From Sulfurivermis fontis (GTDB taxonomy: Bacteria; Pseudomonadota; Gammaproteobacteria; Thiohalomonadales; Thiohalomonadaceae): a stretch of 64,000 nt of DNA. The position numbers and the translations under genes were made by a program. The notes under the pieces are model-generated. The model was not told where the DNA came from, made no database searches, and was given only the letters and a program-made list of their open reading frames with translations. The first letter of the stretch is position 1, and every line of letters starts with the position of its first letter. The DNA lies in NCBI RefSeq assembly GCF_004001245.1, contig NZ_AP018724.1, positions 3,092,501-3,156,500 on the forward strand. The letters are read 5' to 3'. Below are positions 15,382 through 28,527 of the stretch, one piece after another.

Positions 15382-16690
15382 GGCTCTTCCCCGTATCGAG
15401 TGGGTAGCTTACCCTGTTGAGTCATGAGAGACATAGACCTATACGCCCAGATTCTTGGCTTACGGTCGCCGTGGAAGGTGGCCGATGTGCAGTTGCTGCG
15501 TGATGCCGAGGAGGTTCGGATTCACGTGGTCCCGGAGCCGGGAGTGACGTGGAGCTGTCCGCACTGTGGACGCCCCAGCCCCGGCTACGACAGCAGGCGT
15601 CGGCAATGGCGCCATCTGGACACCTGCCAGTACAAGACGGTGCTGGAAGCGGACGTGCCGCGGGTGCAATGTGCAGAGCACGGGGTGGTCACGGTGGCGG
15701 TCCCGTGGGCAGAACCGGGTTCGGGTTTCACGGCGCTGTTCGAGGCGCTGCTCATTGACTGGCTGAAGGAGGCGAGCACGCAGGCGGTGGCGCGACAATT
15801 GAAGCTGAGTTGGGGCGCCATCGACAGAGTGATGCAGCGCGCGGTGAAGCGCGGGCTGTCCCGACGTGAGAGCCAAGCGCCGGAATACTTGAGCGTGGAC
15901 GAGACCGCCTTCGCCCGGCGCCACGAGTACGTGACCGTGGTGACTGACCAGGAACGTGGCGTCGTGCTGCACGTGGCGGACGACCGCAAGACGGAGAGCC
16001 TGTCGGCCTACTATGCCGGGCTGAGTGATGAGCAGAAGGCCAACATCAAGGCGGTGGCGATGGACATGTGGCCGGCCTATATCAGCGCCACGGAGGCGCA
16101 CATCCCACAGGCGCGGGAGAAAATCGCCTTCGACAAGTTTCATGTCGCCAAGTACCTGAATGATGCGGTGGACAAGGTACGGCGACAGGAGCATCGCTCC
16201 CTGTTGGCCGTGGGCGAGGACTGCCTCAAGGGCAGCAAATATGACTGGCTCACCAACCCGGCCAACATGACGCGTGCGCAGCAGAACCGCTTTCGTGCAC
16301 TGCGCGATGGCAGCCTGAAAACGGCGCGGGCCTGGGCCATCAAGGAATTCGCCATGGGCCTGTGGCACTACGACAGCCGCACCTGGGCGGCCAAGGGCTG
16401 GACGCGCTGGCTGTCTTGGGCTGTACGCAGCCGACTGGAGCCGGTGAAGAAAACCGCCGCAACGATCAAGAAGCACCTGTGGGGCATCATCAATGCCGTG
16501 GTGTTGAAGGTACACAATGGCCATGCCGAAAGCATCAACAGCCGCATCCAGCACATGAAGAACCGGGCGCGGGGGTTCCGCAATCGGGAGCGTTTCCGTA
16601 CTGCCATCTACTTCCATCTCGGCGGCCTTGACCTATACCCCGCTCAGATGAGAAATCGGTGATTCAACCCACTCGATTAGGTGATGACCC
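15382..16690 (+). mobile_element. ISL3-family insertion sequence, complete
   Basis: 1309 bases. The left end GGCTCTTCCCCGTATCGAGT (15382) matches the reverse complement of the right end GGGTCATCACCTAATCGAGT (16690) over 24 bases, perfect over the last ten inner bases ATCGAGTGGGT. The 8 bases outside each end are identical, AACAAAAC at 15374-15381 and 16691-16698, the direct repeat size expected for ISL3. One intact transposase fills the element, so it may still be active. Confidence 0.95.
15424..16662 (+). CDS. ISL3-family transposase
   Basis: 412 residues, full length. The N-terminal zinc-finger-like part has Cys45, Cys48 (CPHCG) and Cys83/His86; a helix-turn-helix follows (STQAVARQLKLSWGAIDRVM). 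The DDE catalytic residues are visible: Asp159 in YLSVDETAF, Asp214 in VAMDMWPAYI and Glu369 in HNGHAESINSRI, followed by the typical MKNRARGFRNRERFRTAIYFH. Start codon at 15424 is 42 bases from the left end. No frameshift or stop. Confidence 0.95.
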   Translation: MRDIDLYAQILGLRSPWKVADVQLLRDAEEVRIHVVPEPGVTWSCPHCGRPSPGYDSRRRQWRHLDTCQYKTVLEADVPRVQCAEHGVVTVAVPWAEPGSGFTALFEALLIDWLKEASTQAVARQLKLSWGAIDRVMQRAVKRGLSRRESQAPEYLSVDETAFARRHEYVTVVTDQERGVVLHVADDRKTESLSAYYAGLSDEQKANIKAVAMDMWPAYISATEAHIPQAREKIAFDKFHVAKYLNDAVDKVRRQEHRSLLAVGEDCLKGSKYDWLTNPANMTRAQQNRFRALRDGSLKTARAWAIKEFAMGLWHYDSRTWAAKGWTRWLSWAVRSRLEPVKKTAATIKKHLWGIINAVVLKVHNGHAESINSRIQHMKNRARGFRNRERFRTAIYFHLGGLDLYPAQMRNR

Positions 16691-16698
16691 AACAAAAC

Positions 16699-16729
16699 AA
16701 AAAGGGGGCCTTGCGGCCCCCTTTTTGTT
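16699..16729 (-). terminator. Terminator of the tkt-fba cluster
   Basis: AAAAAGGGGGCC-TTGC-GGCCCCCTTTTT, symmetric and so usable from both sides, about 17 bases past the fba stop. The ISL3 insertion begins nine bases beyond, inside the old A/T tail, and leaves the stem intact. Confidence 0.85.
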
Positions 16730-16746
16730 GCAGCAAAGGTCGGTGC

Positions 16747-17811
16747 TTAGTTGATCTTCGGGTCCAGCGCGCCCTTGGCGTACAGGCCCGCCATCTTCTC
16801 CAGGGAGATCGGCTTGATCTTGGAGGCGTGGCCGGCGGCACCGAAAGCTTCGTAGCGGGCCTTGCAGATATCGCGCATTGCGTCTTCGGCCGCCTTGAAG
16901 TACTTGCGCGGGTCGAAGTTGGACTTGTTCTCGAACAGGTGCTTGCGGATGGCGCCGGTGGAGGCCATGCGCAGGTCGGTGTCGATGTTGACCTTGCGCA
17001 CGCCGTTCTTGATGCCTTCCACGATCTCTTCCACCGGCACGCCGTAGGTCTTGCCCATGTCGCCGCCGTAGTTGTTGATGATTTCCAGCCAGTCTTCCGG
17101 CACGGAGGAAGAACCGTGCATGACCAGATGCACGCTGGGGATACGGGCGTGGATTTCCTTGACGCGGTCGATGCGCAGAACCTTGCCGGTGGGCTTGGAG
17201 GTGAACTTGTAGGCGCCATGCGAGGTGCCGATGGCGATGGCCAGGGCGTCGACGCCGGTCTTCTTGACGAAATCGGCGGCCTCGTTGGGATCGGTCAGCA
17301 GGGCGGAGTGATCCAGCACGCCTTCGGCACCGTGGCCGTCTTCCTCACCCATCTTGCCGGTTTCCAGGGAGCCCAGGCAGCCCAGCTCGCCTTCGACGGA
17401 CACGCCACAGGCGTGGGCCATTTCCACCACGCGACGGGTGACGTCGACGTTGTACTCGTAGGAGGAGGGGGTCTTGCCGTCTTCCATCAGGGAGCCGTCC
17501 ATCATGACGGAGGAGAAACCGGACTGGATGGCATTGATACACACGGCCGGCGAGGCGCCGTGGTCCTGGTGCATGGCCACCGGGATGTGCGGGTAGGCCT
17601 CGATGGCTGCCAGGATCAGGTGGCGCAGAAACGGCTCGCCGGCGTACTTCCGGGCACCGGCGGAGCCCTGCAGGATCACCGGGCTGTCGGTGGCGGAAGC
17701 GGCCTCCATGATCGCCTTCACCTGCTCCATATTGTTGACGTTGAACGCCGGCAGGCCGTAGCCATTTTCAGCCGCGTGATCGAGAAGTTGACGCATGGAA
17801 ACCAGGGCCAT
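16747..17811 (-). CDS. fba: Fructose-bisphosphate aldolase, class II
   Basis: 354 residues from the ATG at 17811 (AAGGAG seven bases upstream; the frame to 17865 is discarded). It interconverts fructose-1,6-bisphosphate with GAP and DHAP and, in autotrophs, also makes sedoheptulose-1,7-bisphosphate. Seen: [21 protein letters not shown], the zinc/active-site block [13 protein letters not shown] (His81, Asp83, His84), [10 protein letters not shown] and [12 protein letters not shown]. Of the type often named CbbA in Calvin-cycle operons. Last gene of the cluster, closed by a terminator. Confidence 0.95.
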   Translation of the reverse strand: MALVSMRQLLDHAAENGYGLPAFNVNNMEQVKAIMEAASATDSPVILQGSAGARKYAGEPFLRHLILAAIEAYPHIPVAMHQDHGASPAVCINAIQSGFSSVMMDGSLMEDGKTPSSYEYNVDVTRRVVEMAHACGVSVEGELGCLGSLETGKMGEEDGHGAEGVLDHSALLTDPNEAADFVKKTGVDALAIAIGTSHGAYKFTSKPTGKVLRIDRVKEIHARIPSVHLVMHGSSSVPEDWLEIINNYGGDMGKTYGVPVEEIVEGIKNGVRKVNIDTDLRMASTGAIRKHLFENKSNFDPRKYFKAAEDAMRDICKARYEAFGAAGHASKIKPISLEKMAGLYAKGALDPKIN

Positions 17812-18003
17812 AGTAAATCTCCTTGTGCTCTCTTTATTAAGTTGAATGGTTCTACTGTAAACCACGCCGGACGGGAAAAAAACGGAGTTGTTGCAATGTC
17901 ATTGCGCGGCTGCGCTACCGTTGCGCCTGCTCCGTATGTCCCCTGTTCTGCGTGGTAAATCCCTGCTTCGTCTCCTTCTCCTTCAGGGGGAGGGAGGCAA
18001 GCA

Positions 18004-19437
18004 TTAAACCAGTTCGCCGACCTTGACGATCTTCATGGCGTTAGTACCGCCATGAACGCCCATCAGGTCGCCCTTGGTGATGATCACCAGATCGCCGTCG
18101 CGCACGGCGCCGCGACGCAGCAGTTCGTCGACGGCCTCGCGGTTCACCTCGGCATGGTCGGTGGTCTGCACATCGAAGCTGACCGGATACACGCCACGGT
18201 ACAGCGTCACCTTGCGCCGCGTCTCGACATGGCGCGTCATCGCGTAGATGGGGATACCGGAGCTGATGCGCGACATCCACAGCGGCGTGGAACCGGATTC
18301 GGTCAGCGCGGCGATGGCCTTCACGTTGAGGTGGTTGGCGGTGTACATCGTGGCCATGGCGATGGCCTCGTCGATGTAGGTGAATTGGGTGTGGATGCGG
18401 TGATCGGACTGGGTGGCGACGCGCTGCTTCTCCGCCTCGACGCATACACGATCCATCGCCTGGATCGCCTTGTCCGGATATTTGCCGCTGGCGGTTTCCG
18501 CCGACAGCATCACGGCGTCGGTGCCATCGAGCACGGCATTGGCCACGTCGAACACCTCGGCGCGGGTCGGGATCGGATTCTCGATCATCGACTCCATCAT
18601 CTGCGTCGCGGTGATCACCACGCGGTTCATCTTGCGCGCCAGTTGGATCAGATGTTTCTGCACCGGCGGCAGCGCGGCGTCGCCGATTTCCACGCCGAGA
18701 TCGCCGCGGGCGATCATGATGGCGTCGGAGGCGGCGATGATCTCCTCGATCACCGGCAGGGCCTCGGCGCGCTCGATCTTGGCGACGATGGCGCCGTAGC
18801 CGCCGGCGGCGCGCAGCAGGTCACGGGTTTCGTTGACGTCGGCGGCGCTGCGCGGGAAGGACAACGCAACGTAGTCGGCCTGCATCTTGGCCGCGATTTT
18901 GATGTCCTCGCGGTCCTTATCGGTCAGTGCCGGTGCGGTGAGACCACCGCCCTGGCGGTTGATGCCCTTGCGGTTGGACAGAATGCCGCCCACCACCACG
19001 CGACAGTGGATTTCGGGACCGTGCACCTGATCGACCCACAGCACGATGCGGCCGTCGTCGAGCAGCAAGGTGTCACCGCGTTTCACATCATCCGGCAGGG
19101 TCTTGTAACTGATGCCGACGCGGGTTTCGTCCCCGTCGTCAACGCCGAGCTTGGCGTCGAGAATGAAGGGCTTCCCCTCTTCCAGCATCACCTTGCCATT
19201 CTTGAAACGCTCGACGCGGATCTTGGGCCCCTGCAGATCGGCCAGCACGCCGACCTGGCGGCCATGGGCGCGGGCGCGGTTGCGCACGCGTTCTACGCGT
19301 TCGATATGTTCTTCGGCCTTGCCGTGGGAGAAATTGATGCGGACCACATCGACACCGGCCTCGATGATCTTGTCCAGCATCTTGGGGTCGTCGGTCGCCG
19401 GCCCCAAGGTAGCCACTATCTTCGTTCGTCTCGACAT
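18004..19437 (-). CDS. pyk: Pyruvate kinase
   Basis: 477 residues; phosphoenolpyruvate + ADP to pyruvate + ATP. N-terminal SRRTKIVATLGPATDDPKML, the B-domain, the active-site stretch ALPVIEEIIAASDAIMIARGDLGVEIG and ATQMMESMIENPIPTRAEVFDVANAVLDGTDAVMLSAETA are intact; the Lys of GAIVAKIERAEAL is the acid/base-site lysine. Placed between pgk and fba, a combination known from Calvin-cycle clusters of several autotrophic proteobacteria. Followed by 190 bases with no gene before fba. Confidence 0.95.
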   Translation of the reverse strand: MSRRTKIVATLGPATDDPKMLDKIIEAGVDVVRINFSHGKAEEHIERVERVRNRARAHGRQVGVLADLQGPKIRVERFKNGKVMLEEGKPFILDAKLGVDDGDETRVGISYKTLPDDVKRGDTLLLDDGRIVLWVDQVHGPEIHCRVVVGGILSNRKGINRQGGGLTAPALTDKDREDIKIAAKMQADYVALSFPRSAADVNETRDLLRAAGGYGAIVAKIERAEALPVIEEIIAASDAIMIARGDLGVEIGDAALPPVQKHLIQLARKMNRVVITATQMMESMIENPIPTRAEVFDVANAVLDGTDAVMLSAETASGKYPDKAIQAMDRVCVEAEKQRVATQSDHRIHTQFTYIDEAIAMATMYTANHLNVKAIAALTESGSTPLWMSRISSGIPIYAMTRHVETRRKVTLYRGVYPVSFDVQTTDHAEVNREAVDELLRRGAVRDGDLVIITKGDLMGVHGGTNAMKIVKVGELV

Positions 19438-19508
19438 ATGCTCTCGTATGCTCGCCTCTTAATGATTCGCCGTGAGCGAATCAGGGCAGCCCATGGCCAC
19501 CCGTGTAG

Positions 19509-19587
19509 CCGGCGTCGCGTACGACGCCGGTCTGTTTTTATAAACGCACAACGCGCACGGCGCGTTACTCACCGCACCGTGCGCGTT
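19509..19587 (-). promoter_or_regulatory. Two hairpins in the pgk-pyk spacer
   Basis: CCGGCGTC/GACGCCGG (19509-19530) and AACGCGCACGG/CCGTGCGCGTT (19550-19587, 11-bp perfect stem) lie between pgk and pyk. On the transcribed strand neither is followed by a T-run, so they are more likely RNA-processing or stabilising stems that set the pgk/pyk ratio than terminators. Confidence 0.45.
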
Positions 19588-19606
19588 GATTACCAGACAT
19601 CCGGCT

Positions 19607-20788
19607 TTAGTCCTTGGCCCGCTCTTCCAGAATGGCAACGGCAGGCAGCACCTTACCTTCCAGATATTCGAGGAACGCGCCGCCGGCGGTGGAGATGTAG
19701 GACACCTTGTCGTAGATGTCGTACTTCTGGATGGCGGCAATGGTGTCGCCGCCGCCGGCCAGGGTAAAGGCCTTGGTGTCGGCGATGGCCATGGCGATGG
19801 CCTTGGTACCTTCGCCGAACTGATCGAACTCGAACACGCCGACCGGGCCGTTCCACACCACGGTGCCGGCCTTCATGATGATGTCCACCAGCTCCTGCGC
19901 GCTCTTGGGGCCGATGTCGAAGATCATGTCGTCGTCGGCCACGGCATTGGCGTCTTTCAGCACGGCGGGCTCGTTGGCGTCAAACTTCTTGCCGCACACC
20001 ACATCCACGGCGATGGGGATCTTGGCGCCGCGGGCGGACATCTTCTCCATCAGCATCTTGGCGGTCGGAACCAGATCGTCTTCACACAGGGATTTGCCGA
20101 CGTTCTTGCCGGTGGCCTTGAGGAAGGTGTTGGCGATGCCGCCGCCGACCACCAGTTGGTCACACTTCTCGGCCAGTGACTCCAGCACGGTGAGCTTGGT
20201 GGAAACCTTGGAACCGCCGACGATGGCGACCATCGGACGGGCCGGATTGGCCAGGGCCTTGCCCAGGGCATCCAGCTCCTCGGTCAGCAGGATGCCGGCG
20301 CAGGCGATCGGCGCAAACTTGGCCACGCCGTGGGTAGAGGCCTCGGCGCGGTGGGCGGTGCCGAAGGCGTCCATCACGAACACGTCGCACAGGGCGGCGT
20401 ATTTCTTGGCGGTCTCTTCGACGTTCTTCTTCTCGCCCTTGTTGACACGGCAGTTTTCCAGCAGCACCAGCTCGCCTTCGGCGACATCGAAGCCACCGTC
20501 AACCCAATCCTTGATCAGGCGCACCGGCTTGCCCAGCTTGGCGGACAGCACGTCGGCGACCGGCTTCAGGGAAACCTCTTCGGTCCATTCACCTTCGGTG
20601 GGACGGCCCAGATGGGAGGTCACCATCACCTTGGCGCCGGCCCTCAGGGCGAACTCGATGGTGGGCATGGAAGCGGTGATGCGCGCATCGGAAGTGACCT
20701 TGCCGTCCTTCACCGGCACGTTCAGATCGGCACGGATGAAGACGCGCTTACCCTTCAGGTCGAGATCGGTCATCTTGATAACAGGCAT
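19607..20788 (-). CDS. pgk: Phosphoglycerate kinase
   Basis: 393 residues; in the Calvin cycle it phosphorylates 3-phosphoglycerate with ATP. N-terminal [18 protein letters not shown] and [12 protein letters not shown] (substrate-binding), the hinge region, GGSKVSTKL, and the nucleotide site [16 protein letters not shown] with [10 protein letters not shown] near the end are all present. AGGGAG precedes the ATG by seven bases. Cotranscribed with gap upstream, though a palindromic repeat lies between. Confidence 0.95.
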   Translation of the reverse strand: MPVIKMTDLDLKGKRVFIRADLNVPVKDGKVTSDARITASMPTIEFALRAGAKVMVTSHLGRPTEGEWTEEVSLKPVADVLSAKLGKPVRLIKDWVDGGFDVAEGELVLLENCRVNKGEKKNVEETAKKYAALCDVFVMDAFGTAHRAEASTHGVAKFAPIACAGILLTEELDALGKALANPARPMVAIVGGSKVSTKLTVLESLAEKCDQLVVGGGIANTFLKATGKNVGKSLCEDDLVPTAKMLMEKMSARGAKIPIAVDVVCGKKFDANEPAVLKDANAVADDDMIFDIGPKSAQELVDIIMKAGTVVWNGPVGVFEFDQFGEGTKAIAMAIADTKAFTLAGGGDTIAAIQKYDIYDKVSYISTAGGAFLEYLEGKVLPAVAILEERAKD

Positions 20789-20864
20789 GTTTCAACTCCC
20801 TCGTAAAGTTTGAAAGTCATTGGCCAAACGCGGGCTTGGCGAATAACTCTGCGAGTCAGATACG

Positions 20865-20941
20865 AGGCACGAGGTGCGAGATACGAGGGGTTGAGCGCGC
20901 TACGCGCCCCCTCGTACCTAGTCCCTCGTATCTCGTCCCTT
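20865..20941. repeat. TACGAGG-family palindrome, copy 2
   Basis: Arms AGATACGAGGCACGAGG and CCTCGTATCTCG enclose a central GAGCGCGCTACGCGC. Located in the 160-base gap between gap and pgk, so within the presumed operon transcript, where it would fold into a long hairpin. Confidence 0.65.
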
Positions 20942-20948
20942 CTTTGCC

Positions 20949-21968
<1,020 letters not shown>

Positions 21969-22014
21969 TCAAGTGAAACCAAAATGCCGGGAACACGTTC
22001 CCCGCCGCTGGAAA

Positions 22015-24012
22015 TTACAGAACGCTTTCGACCGCCTTCACCACGTTCTCCACGGTGAAACCGAACTCCTTGAACAGCTGCCCGGCCGGGGCAGACTCAC
22101 CGAAGCGATCCAGGCCGACAACCTTGCCGTTGAGACCGACATACTTGTACCAACACGCGGTGACGCCGGCTTCCACGGCGACGCGCTTGGTGCAGGACGC
22201 CGGCAGCACGGATTCGCGGTAGGCGGCATCCTGGGCCTCGAAGGCATCGACGCTGGGCATGGACACCACGCGCACGTTCTTGCCCTTACCGGCCAGTTCC
22301 TCGGCGGCCTTCATCGCCAACTCCACTTCGGAACCGGTGGCGATGATGATGGCATCGGGATTGGCACCGCCATCACGCAACACGTAGCCGCCGCGGGCGA
22401 TATTGGCGATCTGCGCATCGCTGCGCGGCATGTGGGCCAGGTTCTGGCGGGAGAAAATCAGCGAGGTCGGTCCGTCCTTCTTCTCGATGGCACAACGCCA
22501 GGCCACCGCGGACTCCACCGCGTCGCATGGACGCCACACGCTCATGTTGGGGATCAGGCGCAGGGTGGCGGTCTGCTCCACCGGCTGGTGGGTCGGGCCG
22601 TCTTCGCCCAGACCGATGGAGTCGTGGGTGTAAACGAAGATGGAGCGAACCTTCATCAGCGCGGCCATACGCAGCGCGTTGCGGGCGTATTCGGAGAACA
22701 TCAGGAAGGTGCCGCCGAAGGGGATGAAACCACCGTGCAGGGCCACACCGTTCATGATGGCGGACATACCGAACTCACGCACACCGTAGGACAGGTAGTT
22801 GCCGTCGGACACGGTCCGGGTAATCGCCTTGGCCTCTTTCCAGGAGGTCAGGTTGGAGGGGGTCAGGTCGGCGGAACCGCCGAGGAACTCCGGCAGCGCC
22901 TTGGCGTAACCCTGGATGGCGTTCTGCGAGGCCTTGCGCGAGGCGATGGTTTCGCCCTTCTCGGCCACGGCCTTGATGAAATCGTCGGCCACCTGCTTCC
23001 AGTTGGACGGCAGCTCGCCCTTGATCACGCGGCGCTCGAACTCGGCGGCCAGCTCCGGGAATTCCTTCTTGTAGGCGGCGAACTTCTCTTCCCAGTGGGC
23101 CTGCGCCTTGGCGCCCTTTTCCCTGGCATCCCAGCCCTTGTAGATCTCGGCGGGAATGACGAACGGCTCGTGCTTCCAGCCCAGGTTTTCGCGGGTGGCG
23201 GCGATCTCATCGGCACCCAGCGGTGCACCGTGGCAGTCGTGGCTGCCGCACAGGTTGGGCGCGCCGTAACCGATCACGGTCTTGCAGCAGATCAAGCTGG
23301 GCTTGTCGTTGACGCTCTTGGCCTCGTGGATCGCCTTGTTGATGGCCTCGGCGTCATGGCCGTCCACATCGCGCACGACGTGCCAGCCGTAGGCCTCGAA
23401 GCGCTTCGGCGTATCGTCGGAGAACCAGTTCTCGACGTGACCGTCGATGGAAATGCCGTTGTCATCCCAGAAGGCAATCAGCTTGCCGAGGCCCAGGGTG
23501 CCGGCCAGCGAGCAGGCCTCGTGGGAGATGCCTTCCATCATGCAACCATCGCCCATGAACACGTAGGTGTAGTGGTCGACGATATGGTGGCCGGGACGGT
23601 TGAACTGGCCGGCCAGCACCTTCTCCGCCAACGCCATGCCGACGCCGTTGGTGATGCCCTGACCCAGCGGACCGGTGGTGGTCTCGACGCCCTCGGTGTA
23701 GCCGTACTCGGGATGCCCCGGGGTCTTGGAGTGCAGTTGGCGGAAGCTCTTCAGATCGTCGATGGAGAGGTTGTAGCCGGTGAGATGCAGCAGGGAGTAG
23801 ATCAACATCGAACCGTGGCCGTTGGACAGGATGAAACGGTCACGATCGGCCCACTTGGGATTGGCCGGGTTGTGCTTCATGTGGTCATTCCACAGCACCT
23901 CGGCGATGTCGGCCATGCCCATGGGCGCGCCGGGATGTCCCGAGTTGGCTTTCTGCACGCCGTCCATGCTCAGGGCGCGGATGGCATTGGCTAGTTCTCT
24001 ACGATTCGGCAT
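22015..24012 (-). CDS. tkt: Transketolase
   Basis: 665 residues from the ATG at 24012 (AGGAG six bases upstream); the frame runs to 24042 without a better site. Thiamine-diphosphate enzyme that moves two-carbon units in the Calvin and pentose-phosphate pathways. Seen: [19 protein letters not shown], the ThDP site [22 protein letters not shown]...[11 protein letters not shown], the second-subunit segment [21 protein letters not shown], and the C-terminal domain with KRVAVEAG. First gene of the tkt-gap-pgk-pyk-fba series; promoter expected in the 540-base upstream region. Confidence 0.95.
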   Translation of the reverse strand: MPNRRELANAIRALSMDGVQKANSGHPGAPMGMADIAEVLWNDHMKHNPANPKWADRDRFILSNGHGSMLIYSLLHLTGYNLSIDDLKSFRQLHSKTPGHPEYGYTEGVETTTGPLGQGITNGVGMALAEKVLAGQFNRPGHHIVDHYTYVFMGDGCMMEGISHEACSLAGTLGLGKLIAFWDDNGISIDGHVENWFSDDTPKRFEAYGWHVVRDVDGHDAEAINKAIHEAKSVNDKPSLICCKTVIGYGAPNLCGSHDCHGAPLGADEIAATRENLGWKHEPFVIPAEIYKGWDAREKGAKAQAHWEEKFAAYKKEFPELAAEFERRVIKGELPSNWKQVADDFIKAVAEKGETIASRKASQNAIQGYAKALPEFLGGSADLTPSNLTSWKEAKAITRTVSDGNYLSYGVREFGMSAIMNGVALHGGFIPFGGTFLMFSEYARNALRMAALMKVRSIFVYTHDSIGLGEDGPTHQPVEQTATLRLIPNMSVWRPCDAVESAVAWRCAIEKKDGPTSLIFSRQNLAHMPRSDAQIANIARGGYVLRDGGANPDAIIIATGSEVELAMKAAEELAGKGKNVRVVSMPSVDAFEAQDAAYRESVLPASCTKRVAVEAGVTACWYKYVGLNGKVVGLDRFGESAPAGQLFKEFGFTVENVVKAVESVL

Positions 24013-24552
24013 GTGCTTCTCCTGGATAGTGTGAATACTCAAAACCTTGACTGCACGCGCACCGTCACGCGTGTTTGCAACCGGTCATGCTTTGACGTCA
24101 GGGGAGAATGAGACAGGGACGCGCACGCCGCGCACCGTTTGCCACGACGCGCCTCATGCTTCTTGTCATTGAACATTCATTCCGGTGCGGCGCTGGCGCG
24201 CACCGCGATACTCCCAGCAAGACATCAAAATTCTGTTGTTATCCCGGCGGCGCGCCATGCGCATCGCCGGGCCTGCGGGAGGGGCCTTTTCCGCCTTGTT
24301 AATCCCGCAGCTGTATTAGGAATTGTCGATTTTTACCCAATCGCGCCCCCTGCGGCAATATCCCCGTTATCCATAACTTTCTGTTTTATGCCTATAACTT
24401 CGGCTTTAGGCGGGGGAAACGCAGCGCCATGCCACCACCGGAACACACTACGGACTTGCCGCACGGGGAGGTCAACTTTACACTGCGGAAGCGGTAATTA
24501 CACATAACAATACCCTGATATATGCGGGGGATATAACGGAGGAGTCGGGTCG
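24013..24552. promoter_or_regulatory. Long divergent spacer between tkt and the PhnD-like gene, with CbbR-like dyads
   Basis: 540 bases with no gene I can support. A GC hairpin CCCGGCG/CGCCGGG lies at 24243-24271. At 24366-24377 is the dyad GTTAT-CC-ATAAC and at 24385-24398 a similar TTTATG-CC-TATAAC; their ATAAC halves are 21 bases apart, two helical turns, as in LysR-type recognition and activation sites. CbbR is the likely binder, by inference. Several short ORFs here have no sign of being genes. Confidence 0.4.
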
Positions 24553-25374
24553 ATGACCAACACGTCCCACCTTGCGGGGGCACGTGCGTTCGTGCGCCGC
24601 CTTATCGCTACGCTCGCCCTGCTTGCCGTCGTGACCGGTGCCACAGCTGCCGAACTCACCTTTGCCGTCCATCCGGTCCTGCCGCAGGCACGCACCATCC
24701 AGGTCTATCAGCCCCTGGCCACCTACTTGAGCAAGGCCACGGGCCAGAACATCAAGCTGGTCACCAGTCCCAACTTCCTCACCCACTGGCAAATGATGAA
24801 ACGCGGTGAGTATGACCTGATCCTCGACGGTCCGCATTTCACCGACTATCGGGTGAAAAAGATGGGCTATACCGTGCTGGCCAAGCTACCCGAGGTGGTC
24901 AGCCATGCCTTGGTGGCCAACGAGGAACAGATGATCCTGGAGCCGGCCGAACTGGTGGGCAAGACCATCGCCACCACCGCCGCGCCCGCCGTGGGTGCCC
25001 TGCAACTGGCGGAGCTCTATCCCAACCCATTGCGCCAGCCACGCATCGTCGAGACCCCGGATTTCCAGGAGGCCGCCGAGTTGGCGGCACAAGGTAAGGT
25101 CGCGGCGGCCATGATTCCCTCGCCGCTGGTGGGACGTTACCCCAATCTGATCACCGTGCACACCACCACCCAGGTTCCGTCCCCCGGCATCTCCGCCAGC
25201 CCCAAGGTGGGCGCTGAACTCCAGCAGGCACTGCGCCGGGCCCTCCTCGACGCGCCCAACAACCCCGACGGCCGCAAGGCCCTGGAGGCCCTCAACACCG
25301 CCGCGCTGGAGGCGGCCGACGACAGCAGCTTCCAGGGCATGGCGCGGCTGCTGGAAGGGATGTGGGGTTATTGA
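24553..25374 (+). CDS. PhnD/SsuA-type periplasmic substrate-binding protein
   Basis: 273 residues with a signal peptide ending near TGATAAELTF. The mature part AVHPVLPQARTIQVYQPLATYLSKATGQNIKLV, FLTHWQMMKRGEYDLILDGPHFTDYRVKKMGYTVLAKL follows the two-lobe PhnD fold (type-2 periplasmic binding protein), whose relatives bind phosphonate, phosphite or serve as sensor input domains. No permease or ATPase gene adjoins, so it may deliver to a distant transporter or a sensor kinase. Upstream GGAGGAG near 24540 is the ribosome site. Ligand unknown. Confidence 0.82.
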   Translation: MTNTSHLAGARAFVRRLIATLALLAVVTGATAAELTFAVHPVLPQARTIQVYQPLATYLSKATGQNIKLVTSPNFLTHWQMMKRGEYDLILDGPHFTDYRVKKMGYTVLAKLPEVVSHALVANEEQMILEPAELVGKTIATTAAPAVGALQLAELYPNPLRQPRIVETPDFQEAAELAAQGKVAAAMIPSPLVGRYPNLITVHTTTQVPSPGISASPKVGAELQQALRRALLDAPNNPDGRKALEALNTAALEAADDSSFQGMARLLEGMWGY

Positions 25375-25521
25375 GCACCCAGGCACGAGGAACGAGATAC
25401 AAGGAGCGCGGGCGGTATCCCCTCGCTCCCTACGCCCTGGTTCCTGCCTGGAGAATGCCTCAGGCGGCGTGATGAGCGCGCTGCGTACCATCCCCTCGCC
25501 TCTCGTATCTCGTACCCGTCT
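25374..25521. repeat. TACGAGG-family palindrome, copy 3
   Basis: Arms AGGCACGAGGAACGAGATAC and CTCGCCTCTCGTATCTCGTA flank a degenerate centre with GAGCGCGCTGCGTACC. It ends directly before the TATAAT box at 25525-25530 of metK, so it also forms the upstream edge of that promoter. Confidence 0.6.
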
Positions 25522-25589
25522 TCTTTATAATGCCCGGTCCAACTTTCACGGGTGGGCGCCGCGTGCGTCCGGTTAACCAGGGAACCAGC

Positions 25590-26753
<1,164 letters not shown>

Positions 26754-26763
26754 GGGAAAGCTT

Positions 26764-26890
26764 GTTAAACGCAAAGACGCAAAGGCCGCGAAGTTTGCGA
26801 AGCAATTATTGCTGAATTACCCACCGTTCGCGTAACGAGGCGTTTGGGCCTGTTTTTACTTTGCGTACTTTTGCACTCTTTGCGTTGAAA
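26764..26890. repeat. GCAAAGACGC-family inverted repeat, copy 2
   Basis: AAACGCAAAGACGCAAAGG on the left and CTTTGCGTACTTTTGCAC...TTTGCGTTGAAA on the right, about 50 bases between. It sits between the metK stop and the SAH riboswitch and contains no gene. Confidence 0.6.
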
Positions 26891-26913
26891 TCTTTTGCAG
26901 CAGTTTTTCGCCG

Positions 26914-26990
26914 CCCCCCTGAGGAGCGCTGCAGCAGGTACACACCTGTCAGGCTCAGGGCAGCGGTTCTGTAACAACGGCGCTCGTTCC
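26914..26990 (+). ncRNA. S-adenosylhomocysteine (SAH) riboswitch
   Basis: The consensus core GAGGAGCGCTGCAGC is present. P1 pairs CCCTGAG (26917-26923) with CTCAGGG (26954-26960); the P4 pseudoknot pairs GAGCGC (26924-26929) with GCGCTC (26980-26985); P2 pairs GCTGC-side bases with GCAGC through the AGGTACACACCT hairpin. This is the RF01057 architecture, found before ahcY in proteobacteria. SAH binding stabilises the fold and turns expression on, so excess SAH raises the enzyme that removes it. The ahcY ribosome site GGAG (26995-26998) follows directly, which suggests control of translation start. Confidence 0.93.
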
Positions 26991-27006
26991 TGACGGAGTC
27001 ATAGCC

Positions 27007-28422
<1,416 letters not shown>

Positions 28423-28438
28423 AAGGCCAAGAGCCTGT

Positions 28439-28508
28439 AACGCTAAGACGCCAAGGTCGCAAAGCCAGCTTTGCGTTCTTTGCGCGCTTTGCGCCTTTGC
28501 GTTCAACC
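28439..28508. repeat. GCAAAGACGC-family inverted repeat, copy 3
   Basis: AACGCTAAGACGCCAAGG, TCGCAAAG and then the mirrored CTTTGCGCGCTTTGCGCCTT fill the 105-base gap between ahcY and metF. Confidence 0.6.
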
Positions 28509-28527
28509 TGGTTTTCGGGGGGTTAAC

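Noticed and set aside
18052-19767. 571-codon frame opposite pyruvate kinase
   Set aside because: Antisense of pyk, product lacks any domain.
24100-24510. Short ORFs of 60-120 codons in the tkt upstream region
   Set aside because: No ribosome sites, no domain, and mutual overlap; better explained as a regulatory spacer.
24553-25374. Phosphonate (phn) transporter locus
   Set aside because: Only the binding protein is present, no ATPase or permease nearby, so the ligand is not claimed.
25530-25589. Possible SAM riboswitch in the metK leader
   Set aside because: Leader is only about 55 bases, with no match to SAM-I, SAM-II or SAM/SAH consensus that I can see.
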